From positions 1-7,037 of the forward strand of contig NZ_JBNMIU010000077.1 in assembly GCF_050873445.1 (NCBI RefSeq): a stretch of 7,037 nucleotides of DNA, read 5' to 3'. The translations under genes and the position numbers were made by a program. Shown here one piece after another: positions 1 to 4,895 of this stretch. Origin of the DNA: Acidaminococcus sp050873445 (lineage in GTDB: Bacteria; Bacillota; Negativicutes; Acidaminococcales; Acidaminococcaceae). How positions within the stretch are numbered: position 1 is the first letter of the stretch; each line of letters opens with the position of its first letter. The notes beneath the pieces were generated by a model that worked only from the letters and a program-made list of their open reading frames with translations, did no database searches and had not been told where the DNA came from.

Positions 1-1
1 A

Positions 2-103
2 GTAATGTTCCATCTGGGATACGAGTTTGATGAAAATGATGCACATGATGTGAAGTTATTGTGTGAGACACTTCATATCGAAATTCCAAATGAGTATAGA
101 TAA
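2..103 (+). CDS. C-terminal end of an unidentified protein (partial)
   Basis: An open frame enters from the left edge and stops at TAA (101-103), giving 33 codons that end in IEIPNEYR. The piece is rich in acidic and hydrophobic residues (FDENDAHDVKLLCETLHI) and reads like the last helix or two of a soluble protein. No motif allows a family assignment. It lies on the opposite strand to the ABC-3C operon and converges with it, so it is not part of that operon. A random open frame of this length is possible. The coding call rests on the protein-like composition and on the stop codon being followed by a gene-free stretch with a hairpin. Confidence 0.5.
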   Translation, partial: VMFHLGYEFDENDAHDVKLLCETLHIEIPNEYR

Positions 104-120
104 CTGCAAATAACAGTTTG

Positions 121-144
121 TAGGGGAGTTCTGATACTCCCTTA
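121..144 (+). terminator. Weak stem-loop behind the left-edge gene
   Basis: A 9-bp stem (121-129 with 136-144, one G-T wobble) encloses the 6-nt loop TCTGAT, 18 bp after the stop codon of the partial plus-strand gene. The position fits an intrinsic terminator. However, the following sequence is TAAAAATGG rather than a T-tract, so efficiency would be low. It may be a degenerate terminator or only an RNA end-stabilising hairpin. Confidence 0.35.
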
Positions 145-309
145 TAAAAATGGCTATTTATCAACTGTTTGTTGTGACATAGCCTTCGACAAAAATTCAT
201 TTGCACATTTTTCGTATCAAATTTTCTGAAAATCAAAATGCACAACATTTGAACGGTAGGTTAAAGGGTATCGTTCTATAATTTGGTAATCGTTCATGAT
301 TTAGATGAC

Positions 310-347
310 AAAAGACTCCGTGCAGACTTTATCAGTTTGCACGGAGT
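310..347 (-). terminator. Intrinsic terminator of the ABC-3C operon
   Basis: A perfect 10-bp inverted repeat, ACTCCGTGCA (315-324) and TGCACGGAGT (338-347), lies 18 bp beyond the stop of the XRE gene. The arms can extend inward by four more positions with one C-A mismatch on the minus strand, leaving a 5-nt loop. On the minus strand the stem is followed by CTTTTG, a short U-tract. There is no T-tract on the plus-strand side, so the signal belongs to the minus-strand operon. Confidence 0.8.
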
Positions 348-364
348 AAGACACGATGGATTTA

Positions 365-625
365 TCAAGAATCTTGATGATTTTCACATTCGGGGACACG
401 TTCCATGATATCTCCAATGTTGCAGTCCAGAGCTTCACAGATACGTAAAAGAACATCGGTAGTCACATTTTCACAACGACCCATCTTTGCAATGGAAGCT
501 GAACTGACATTGCTCATCTTCTGAAGTTCCTTCTTTTTGATGTTCCTGTCAATCAGCATTTTCCATAATTTATTATAAGAGAATTTAGATTGTAGTTCTT
601 TTTTACTTCTGCTTGGTTTCGTCAT
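365..625 (-). CDS. XRE/Cro-family HTH regulator of the ABC-3C operon
   Basis: This 86-aa protein is a small DNA-binding regulator. Residues 16-78 form one Cro/CI-type helix-turn-helix domain: LWKMLIDRNIKKKEL, then the turn and recognition region SNVSSASIAKMGRCENVTTDVL, then the closing helices LLRICEALDCNIGDIMERV. This compact form is common next to restriction, methyltransferase and other defence genes in Firmicutes. The ATG at 625 is chosen because AAGGAG (633-638) sits 7 nt upstream. A longer frame up to 703 lies wholly inside the ATPase gene and adds unrelated sequence. The gene overlaps the end of the ATPase gene by 23 bp and is the last gene before the terminator. It has no effector or ligand domain. 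An inferred job is to bind the inverted repeat over the operon promoter at 3826-3841. A toxin-antitoxin-like role is less likely, because no partner of that kind is present. Confidence 0.85.
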   Translation of the reverse strand: MTKPSRSKKELQSKFSYNKLWKMLIDRNIKKKELQKMSNVSSASIAKMGRCENVTTDVLLRICEALDCNIGDIMERVPECENHQDS

Positions 626-2288
626 CTTGTTTCTCCTTATTCCAGGCCCATCCAAAAAGCTCATTGCCGCCAGGGGATAACTTGAGAACAGCATTTTTTT
701 CAATCAGCTGTCGGGTAGCCGGGCTGTAGGAATCTAAGGTGTCATAAGCCATGAATACCTGTTTTCCATTTTCTTTCTGTTGGTCATAAACATCAATAAT
801 TCGGCTGAAAACAGGTTTTTCAATATTTTTCAGAAGTAGGGAATCGTGAACTAAAAATGGAATGGATGAGATATTCAAGTTGGCTAAATCAAAGGTGATA
901 AGGCCTCGGGTTTCAGCTCCTGTACCTCCATCGTTTGGTGTATGAAAAGTATATTTATCCATTCTTTCAAGATGAATAACTGGCGGCAAATGACTACTAT
1001 CATTTAAAATCCTAAGACTGATTTTGCTCATTTCATGGTTCAATTCAAATTCAATGGAAAGTAACTGGTCTCGAGTAACAGCATCTCTTGTTTTTGCATA
1101 ATCATCGGCAATTTTACTCAGCCGATTCAGTTCATCAAAGTTTTTGTTGGCTTCACGCAGATTGTTGATTTCTGTGCTTATCTTAGCAAATTCCTTTAAT
1201 ATTGCATCAGAAACATTCGGGATTTCTTTAATATCTGTTATTTCTTTTTCCAAGCCCTTGATTTCGATAGTCAGCAGATTGTCCGTTGTAACAAGATCTT
1301 TTTCTGTTTCCGCGAATTCCTCCGAAAGTATTTTTGACAGCTGTTGATGGAACTTTTCGATTTCCTCCAGGGCGTGGAAGTTTTCATTCGGAAAAAAATG
1401 TTCAAGTTCGGTGAAAGTACGCTTAAAACTTCTTCGCTTGCCGGTCATATCTCTTCGTACATCGGTCAGTTGTGATTGGACAAGGGCTTGCTGACGACGA
1501 AACTTTACAAGCCTTTCTTTTAGAAAAGAAATTTTATAAGCAGTCATACTGTCAAGATCTAAAAGGCCCTGGCTGTTATTTGTATCTAGCTTTTTTTCTT
1601 GTTCTTCTAATTCCGCAATACGGCTTTCATTTTCTGCTTTTTGACGTTCATTTTTGGCAGCAGGAATATGATTATATTTCAGCGTTGTTTTACGGAATGC
1701 TTCTTTTTCATCTTTGGCATCAGCGGCCTGGTTGATCTGTTTTTCTACTACTGCATATCGATTGAGAAGACGCATGTAACTTTTAATTGAATCCGCTGCT
1801 TTTTCGTTTTTATGGGTTTGCAAAGGATGTTCTACGTCCAGAGTGTCCCTTTTATAAACGCGGATAAATCGGGAAATAGCTCCCCGCCATTTAAGCCCAG
1901 GAGCTGTCAATCCATATTTATCCGATAGAAATTCTCCATATGATTGCACGGTCATTGGCTTTTCATTAAGAAGAGGCACATAGTTGGAATCACATCTGAT
2001 GATATCTTGGTAATGAATTGTATTCCTGGCAAAATGATACAGATGATCGTCAAATTCAAACGTAAAATTTATTGTATGTTCTTTGACGTTTTCTTGGACA
2101 TCCGTACATTTTTTCACATAGTCTGTACCTCCAAACACGAAATCAAGAATCATAAGGAAAGTAGATTTTCCTATTGAATTTGATCCGTTATCATCCCCAA
2201 TAACTACATTTAGACCGGGATGGAAGCGGATGGGCTTTCTTTGTTTATTATGGGTCATAAATTTATCGCACTGGATTTCAACCAACAT
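603..2288 (-). CDS. DUF2326 SMC/RecN-like ABC ATPase, ATPase subunit of an ABC-3C system
   Basis: This 561-aa cytoplasmic ATPase has the split-domain plan of SMC/RecN/RecF relatives. The N-terminal half carries Walker A, GDDNGSNSIGKST at residues 31-43 (Lys41), in the SNSIGKST form typical of DUF2326. A long helical, Lys/Glu/Gln-rich region at about 180-420 probably forms a coiled-coil arm. The C-terminal half holds a divergent signature region around GGTGAETRGL (454-463), a Walker B-like strand IPFLVHDS (476-483, Asp482), and VFMAYDTLD (511-519) at the H-loop strand. The signature is not the classical LSGGQ, and Ser follows the Walker B Asp where Glu is usual. Both are compatible with this family but suggest slow or ligand-gated hydrolysis. 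The ATG at 2288 has GAGGGGGTG nearby upstream. The gene overlaps the middle-component gene by 11 bp and the regulator by 23 bp. The family is predicted to act on nucleic acid or nucleoprotein in conflict systems; the target is unknown. Confidence 0.87.
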   Translation of the reverse strand: MLVEIQCDKFMTHNKQRKPIRFHPGLNVVIGDDNGSNSIGKSTFLMILDFVFGGTDYVKKCTDVQENVKEHTINFTFEFDDHLYHFARNTIHYQDIIRCDSNYVPLLNEKPMTVQSYGEFLSDKYGLTAPGLKWRGAISRFIRVYKRDTLDVEHPLQTHKNEKAADSIKSYMRLLNRYAVVEKQINQAADAKDEKEAFRKTTLKYNHIPAAKNERQKAENESRIAELEEQEKKLDTNNSQGLLDLDSMTAYKISFLKERLVKFRRQQALVQSQLTDVRRDMTGKRRSFKRTFTELEHFFPNENFHALEEIEKFHQQLSKILSEEFAETEKDLVTTDNLLTIEIKGLEKEITDIKEIPNVSDAILKEFAKISTEINNLREANKNFDELNRLSKIADDYAKTRDAVTRDQLLSIEFELNHEMSKISLRILNDSSHLPPVIHLERMDKYTFHTPNDGGTGAETRGLITFDLANLNISSIPFLVHDSLLLKNIEKPVFSRIIDVYDQQKENGKQVFMAYDTLDSYSPATRQLIEKNAVLKLSPGGNELFGWAWNKEKQDDETKQK

Positions 2289-2502
2289 AATGAAGCACCC
2301 CCTCGCGAAGCTCTATTTTATGCAGAGCATATAAACAATCGAGTAGTTCGATGAATTCACTAATATCGCTGAGCTTTTTCTTCTTTAATGCCGCATAAAC
2401 TTCTTTGGGGGTCATGTCGGTATTTTCAAGGAGCCCAAGAACTATAGGAAATTTGGCAATCGTACTTTCTTTATAGGGTGTTACTTTACTTGGTATTTTC
2501 AT
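2278..2502 (-). CDS. ABC-3C system middle component (MC6/MC7-like small protein)
   Basis: This 74-aa protein begins MKIPSKVTPYKESTIAKFP. The remainder alternates short helices (VLGLLENTDMTPKEVYAAL, then ISEFIELLDCLYALHKIEL) and ends in a small hairpin (REGVLHYVG), consistent with a single winged-helix fold. The opening xIPSKxxPxxES and the late LDxLYALxxIEL match the middle-component pattern of DUF2326-type ABC-3C systems. I cannot say from memory whether MC6 or MC7 is the correct subgroup. Its ATG overlaps the stop of the upstream gene as ATGA, with GAGGTG about 9 nt upstream. It also overlaps the ATPase gene by 11 bp, so the three proteins are probably made in fixed proportion. It is expected to act as adaptor between the ATPase and the larger third component. 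No catalytic residues are evident. Confidence 0.78.
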   Translation of the reverse strand: MKIPSKVTPYKESTIAKFPIVLGLLENTDMTPKEVYAALKKKKLSDISEFIELLDCLYALHKIELREGVLHYVG

Positions 2503-3695
2503 TTATGGAACACCTCGCAATTCTGGATGAAAAAAGATACAACGATATCGCTGGCCAATTTGCTTTCACTATCTAGGCCGGCCTTGTTCCGTATCCATTC
2601 TGAAAGATAGTTGATAACTTCTGCTTGTGAGAGTCCGGCTTTTTCTAGTTTATTAGAACTTATCCGTATTTCAGATGCGATAATGTCAAAATCGCAGTCG
2701 GATTCTGAAAACGTTTTTTCAATGTATCGATAGTATTGGACTACTTGCATCTGTGTTTGCTTTTTTAAAATAAAATTCTCAGGAGCAAATTTTTCTTCGA
2801 TATGGAGAGCGTTATATTCCAGATCAACTAAATCGGAATCATCTCTGATTTGATTTAGGGAAGAGAGAATCGTTCGTATATCATCTTCTAGTTGGAAAGT
2901 GCTTATTGCTGTTTTAGCTTTATAGCTTCGTGAAAGTGTTTCTTTGACTTCACGAAGCTTTTTGTATTCTTCAAGAGTAGGATTTAGAAGATAGCGCTCT
3001 GAGCAATCTTTGTCCAAGGCAATAAGATTTTCAGGCTTATTTCCCTTAGCCGGTGATGGCACAGCATCTTCGAATTCTGATGCTGTAACTTTATCAAGAG
3101 TATCCGGAAAAATCTGCGTAATCCGATATCTTTTTACGGGATGGCCCTTTACGGTTTCGACTAACTTTCGTTGGCAAACGGGGCATTCAAAATTTGCTTC
3201 TGCTAGCAGGGGAATGTCTTCATCAGAAACAGAATCATCGGCTTTTTTATTAGGCCGATTTAATGCATAGAGAAAAGTTGAAGCTAGAAAGTGTGCATCA
3301 TCACCAGCCTCATGATATTTCATGAGGTCTTTTCGTTTATCAGGGGGAATAGTTTCATCTGAGTCAATAAGCCTTATGAGGGCATCAATAGTGTCAAATT
3401 TCAGATGCGGGTTGAGATCATTCATTACCTCGTCACGAAAATAATCAATTGTTTGGTTGATAACCGTTTTTTCCATAGATGCTTGTCTGAGACTATCAGG
3501 GACAGGGATTATCTGATTTGCCAGTTGACTGATTTTTTTTGAACTAAGGCTGTCAATATGGTAGCCATGATTAATGACATAATCCTGATCATTGATTGAA
3601 TTCAACAAAAGTCTACCAGCAGACTCCTGCTTGTCATTTTGTTTTAATCCAGGACGCAAAATTTTTATATAGGAAGATAAGTTTAGTTCCTCCAT
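2499..3695 (-). CDS. ABC-3C system third component with degenerate CxxC/HNH-like module
   Basis: This 398-aa protein is the first gene of the operon. Residues 1-150 are mainly helical and include FDTIDALIRLI (100-110) and the stretch FLASTFLYALNRPNK (136-150). Residues 168-250 resemble a treble-clef HNH module: CPVC at 171-174, YRITQIFP at 190-197 where HNH proteins usually have HIxP, and NLIALDKDC at 223-231 where they have NLxxLCxxCH. Gln194 stands in place of the first His, and CS replaces the final CH, so nuclease activity is doubtful while a structural role remains likely. Residues 250-398 are helical and acidic. In ABC-3C systems the third component couples a conserved C-terminal region to an effector. 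Here no separate effector domain is recognisable. The ATG at 3695 follows GGGAGG (3705-3710) by 9 nt. The gene overlaps the next by 4 bp. Confidence 0.72.
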   Translation of the reverse strand: MEELNLSSYIKILRPGLKQNDKQESAGRLLLNSINDQDYVINHGYHIDSLSSKKISQLANQIIPVPDSLRQASMEKTVINQTIDYFRDEVMNDLNPHLKFDTIDALIRLIDSDETIPPDKRKDLMKYHEAGDDAHFLASTFLYALNRPNKKADDSVSDEDIPLLAEANFECPVCQRKLVETVKGHPVKRYRITQIFPDTLDKVTASEFEDAVPSPAKGNKPENLIALDKDCSERYLLNPTLEEYKKLREVKETLSRSYKAKTAISTFQLEDDIRTILSSLNQIRDDSDLVDLEYNALHIEEKFAPENFILKKQTQMQVVQYYRYIEKTFSESDCDFDIIASEIRISSNKLEKAGLSQAEVINYLSEWIRNKAGLDSESKLASDIVVSFFIQNCEVFHK

Positions 3696-3805
3696 TACCT
3701 GGAACCTCCCTTCTTAGTCTGAATGGAAAAAAGACGGAAAAATGATGGCAAAACGAAGGCAAATACTTTTCGGCCATAATTTCTTAAGATAGATGTGAAA
3801 TCGGA

Positions 3806-3867
3806 AGATGATGCACTGATTCTCATCCATTATAACATGGACATGCTTTCTAATAAAAGATGATGCA
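3806..3867. repeat. Pair of 10-bp direct repeats flanking the operon promoter
   Basis: AGATGATGCA occurs at 3806-3815 and again at 3858-3867. The copies lie almost symmetrically on either side of the -10 element and its palindrome. They could be accessory protein-binding sites. Chance is possible in such A+T-rich DNA, and no third copy is seen nearby. Confidence 0.4.
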
Positions 3868-3960
3868 ATCACATCTGTTTATCGTTTAGCTGATCAGTTT
3901 TTATTAGAAGACATGATTGATGGCATTGTGGTTTATAAAGAAATACAGTCTGAACATTGA
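3820..3960 (+). pseudogene. Possible remnant of a coding sequence (no start, apparent frameshift)
   Basis: A frame open from 3820 to the TGA at 3958-3960 has a strongly protein-like end: RLADQFLLEDMIDGIVVY followed by KEIQSEH. It contains no ATG or GTG that could start it upstream of this segment. A second frame (3780-3863) reads EDDALILIHYNMDMLSNK and stops just where the first continues with DDAITSVYR, so a single frameshift near 3856-3861 would join them. The defence promoter lies inside this stretch. It may be the tail of a gene disrupted when the cassette or the element arrived. I do not recognise the family, and a chance open frame remains possible. Confidence 0.28.
3826..3857 (-). promoter_or_regulatory. 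Extended -10 promoter of the ABC-3C operon with overlapping operator-like palindrome
   Basis: On the minus strand TGTTATAAT gives a consensus -10 (3829-3834) with the TGn extension. The -35 position (3852-3857, TTTATT, 17-bp spacer) is weak, as extended -10 promoters allow. The -10 sits inside the inverted repeat TCCAT-6 nt-ATGGA (3826-3841), a natural place for a repressor such as the operon's XRE protein to block RNA polymerase. Transcription would start near 3822, leaving a leader of about 125 nt before the first gene. Confidence 0.55.
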
Positions 3961-3966
3961 TACGGC

Positions 3967-3982
3967 AGCAGGCAAGCCTGCT
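3967..3982. repeat. 16-bp near-perfect palindrome
   Basis: AGCAGGC, AA, GCCTGCT gives 7-bp arms around a 2-bp centre. With so short a spacer it is better explained as a DNA dyad, a dimeric protein site, than as an RNA hairpin. It marks the left edge of the G+C-rich repeat cluster. Confidence 0.6.
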
Positions 3983-3989
3983 TCCATAT

Positions 3990-4005
3990 GAGTGCTCAGG
4001 CACTC
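3990..4005. repeat. Perfect 6-bp inverted repeat with 4-nt loop
   Basis: GAGTGC (3990-3995), loop TCAG, then GCACTC (4000-4005) forms a compact hairpin 7 bp after the preceding palindrome. It is followed by GAAAAAAA on the plus strand, so it is not a plus-strand terminator. It could be the first hairpin of a structured transcript or a protein site. Confidence 0.6.
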
Positions 4006-4006
4006 G

Positions 4007-4030
4007 AAAAAAATCTCTGTAGTCCGAGAT
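4007..4030 (-). terminator. Weak minus-strand terminator candidate with a T7 tail
   Basis: Read on the minus strand, ATCTC and GAGAT (5-bp stem, 8-nt loop) are followed directly by a run of seven T (4013-4007). The stem is short, so efficiency is doubtful. If used, it would shield the ABC-3C promoter from minus-strand transcription coming out of the phage-type module. Confidence 0.35.
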
Positions 4031-4057
4031 GCGCATGAGGACGATGGGATGCATAGA

Positions 4058-4111
4058 CAGTCCTGGATCACCGCAGTGATGCGGTGGGCAGGACTGGAAA
4101 TGCCCCCACCG
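4058..4111 (+). promoter_or_regulatory. Mutually exclusive hairpins in the leader of the sigma-like gene
   Basis: Hairpin A pairs CAGTCCTG (4058-4065) with CAGGACTG (4089-4096) and, above a small internal loop, CACCGC (4069-4074) with GCGGTG (4081-4086). Hairpin B pairs CGGTGGG (4082-4088) with CCCACCG (4105-4111). B uses bases of the inner stem of A, so the two cannot form together. Such switching, placed about 30 nt before a terminator hairpin, resembles an attenuator or riboswitch expression platform, though no known riboswitch motif is recognised. It may also be part of a small RNA. Confidence 0.45.
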
Positions 4112-4142
4112 TTTGTTTCCGTGCGCCATTTTGGCCGTTTGG

Positions 4143-4174
4143 GACCTGTGGGGACATTCCCCGCAGGTCTTTTT
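4143..4174 (+). terminator. Intrinsic terminator hairpin upstream of the sigma-like gene
   Basis: GACCTGTGGGG (4143-4153) pairs with CCCCGCAGGTC (4159-4169) through 11 bp with one T-G wobble around the 5-nt loop ACATT, and TTTTT (4170-4174) follows at once. This has every mark of a strong intrinsic terminator on the plus strand. There is no intact plus-strand gene just upstream for it to end. It therefore either terminates a leader or small RNA or acts as a conditional attenuator of the sigma-like gene, which starts 44 bp later. Confidence 0.72.
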
Positions 4175-4213
4175 GGCATCCCTTCGTCCCCTGGCACGGA
4201 CGGAAAGGATGCC
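4175..4213 (+). promoter_or_regulatory. Hairpin sequestering the ribosome binding site of the sigma-like gene
   Basis: GGCATCC (4175-4181) pairs with GGATGCC (4207-4213). After a 1x1 mismatch, TTC (4183-4185) pairs with GAA (4203-4205) and GTCC (4186-4189) with GGAC (4198-4201), with G4202 bulged and an 8-nt loop. The Shine-Dalgarno-like AAAGGA (4204-4209) is almost wholly in the stem, so translation from the ATG at 4218 should be low unless the stem is opened. It follows directly after the terminator T-run. Confidence 0.5.
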
Positions 4214-4217
4214 AAAA

Positions 4218-4832
4218 ATGAAAATCAAAGTCAAACACTACAGTTGGGACGAATCGAAAGCACCAGTGGTCACGGTAGTGGAAGTCCCTGAAGGTGACTG
4301 CCAGATCATGATCGAGCGGGATTACGAACTGAGAAAACAGGCGGCAAAGGAAGGGGAAGAAGTTACCCGGCGCAGCGCCCAGGAAATCATGGACGAAGAA
4401 TTCAACAAGCCCCTCTATAACGACTGGCGCAGGGAACATCGGAGAAGAAGTGAGTTCCCGAATTATCAGGGAAGGGATGAAGAAGATATCAGCTTGGCGA
4501 ATCCCATCGAAGATGCTCCTGATACCTGCGGTTGTGCAGTTGCTGGGAGCGGATGCAAACGGAATGGAAAGGCAATGCCGGATATGAGTCTTGTGAGCCG
4601 GGATGAAGTGGAACGGGATCGCGAAGCCAGCGATGAAGAGACCAAGCAAACCATCAGGATCGCATTGGCCAAGAAAACGGAATGGGCAGAAGCTGTCATT
4701 GCTGTCTATATCGATGGAGAATCCGTCCGGGCATATGCTGCCAGAACAGGTGCCAATGAAAACAATATCACCCAGAAGCTGAAGCGAGCAAAGAAAAAAT
4801 TACAGGAATTTTTTGGAAACCGTCAGATTTGA
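4218..4832 (+). CDS. Sigma-70-like phage transcriptional regulator
   Basis: This 204-aa protein resembles small sigma-factor-like proteins common in Firmicutes prophages and conjugative elements. The N-terminus, MKIKVKHYSWDESKAPVV, continues with VTVVEVPEGDCQIMIERDYE and RRSAQEIMDEEFNKPLYNDW, characteristic of that group. A C-terminal helix-turn-helix at about 150-198 (WAEAVIAVYIDGESVRAYAA, then NNITQKLKRAKKKLQEFF) resembles sigma region 4, which recognises -35 elements. No region 2 is evident, so it may act as an activator or as a partial sigma. The ATG at 4218 is preferred because AAAGGA lies 8 nt upstream. ATG 4209 has no spaced site, and the longer frame from 4113 would run through a terminator hairpin. 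Odd point: three Cys within 10 residues (104, 106, 113) in the linker. It likely drives element genes. Confidence 0.7.
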   Translation: MKIKVKHYSWDESKAPVVTVVEVPEGDCQIMIERDYELRKQAAKEGEEVTRRSAQEIMDEEFNKPLYNDWRREHRRRSEFPNYQGRDEEDISLANPIEDAPDTCGCAVAGSGCKRNGKAMPDMSLVSRDEVERDREASDEETKQTIRIALAKKTEWAEAVIAVYIDGESVRAYAARTGANENNITQKLKRAKKKLQEFFGNRQI

Positions 4833-4880
4833 CGGGTTCTCCTGGCTAATGAATAGGAAAACAATTCCAAACTTACTTTC

Positions 4881-4887
4881 AAGGAGG
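4881..4887 (+). promoter_or_regulatory. Strong ribosome binding site of the antirepressor gene
   Basis: AAGGAGG is nearly the full anti-Shine-Dalgarno complement, 8 nt before ATG 4896. It contrasts with the buried, weaker site of the preceding sigma-like gene and suggests that the antirepressor is translated independently and efficiently. Confidence 0.85.
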
Positions 4888-4895
4888 TCATCAAA

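Larger units (their letters stand above)
104..364. other. Convergent intergenic region, A+T-rich
   Basis: No credible gene is present on either strand. The stretch holds the stem-loop at 121-144 just behind the left gene and the operon terminator at 310-347. Between them is very A+T-rich sequence with a repeated heptamer ATCGTTC (270-276 and 289-295) around a TATAAT at 277-282. That TATAAT has no -35 box at a workable distance. I see nothing else here that I can support. Confidence 0.7.
3696..4217. other. Divergent regulatory region between the defence operon and the phage-type module
   Basis: No intact gene is supported in these 520 bp. The left half is A+T-rich and carries the defence promoter and the possible gene remnant. 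From about 3960 the base composition turns G+C-richer and inverted repeats become dense: 3967-3982, 3990-4005, 4058-4096, 4082-4111, 4143-4169 and 4175-4213. No convincing plus-strand -10/-35 pair was found for the sigma-like gene. The best A+T-rich stretch that could hold one is 3890-3960. Long open frames across it on both strands are not supported by a ribosome binding site or a recognisable family. Confidence 0.65.

Noticed and set aside
249..282. Plus-strand promoter with TTGAAC and TATAAT in the left intergenic region
   Set aside because: The spacer is 22 bp, too long for a normal sigma-70 promoter, and the only thing downstream is the operon terminator hairpin without a plus-strand T-tract.
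626..703. N-terminal extension of the XRE regulator to an ATG at 703
   Set aside because: It lies entirely within the ATPase gene, has no ribosome binding site and adds sequence unlike an HTH protein. AAGGAG 7 nt before ATG 625 decides the start.
1144..2177. Plus-strand open frames opposite the ATPase gene
   Set aside because: They lie opposite the well-supported DUF2326 coding sequence, and none has a ribosome binding site or recognisable domain.
4113..4217. N-terminal extension of the sigma-like protein to an ATG at 4113
   Set aside because: The stretch runs through an intrinsic terminator and a second hairpin, has no ribosome binding site at 4113, and encodes residues unlike the family, whose N-terminus typically begins MKIKVKHYSW or similar.
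3869..4649. Long minus-strand open frames across the divergent region and the sigma-like gene
   Set aside because: They overlap each other in different frames, are rich in Arg, Pro, His and Cys as antisense frames of G+C-rich DNA usually are, and show no family motif.
4818..4838. Stem-loop over the stop codon of the sigma-like gene as a terminator
   Set aside because: AACCGTCA and TGACGGGTT pair only with a bulge, and CTCCTGG rather than a T-tract follows, so termination is not supported.
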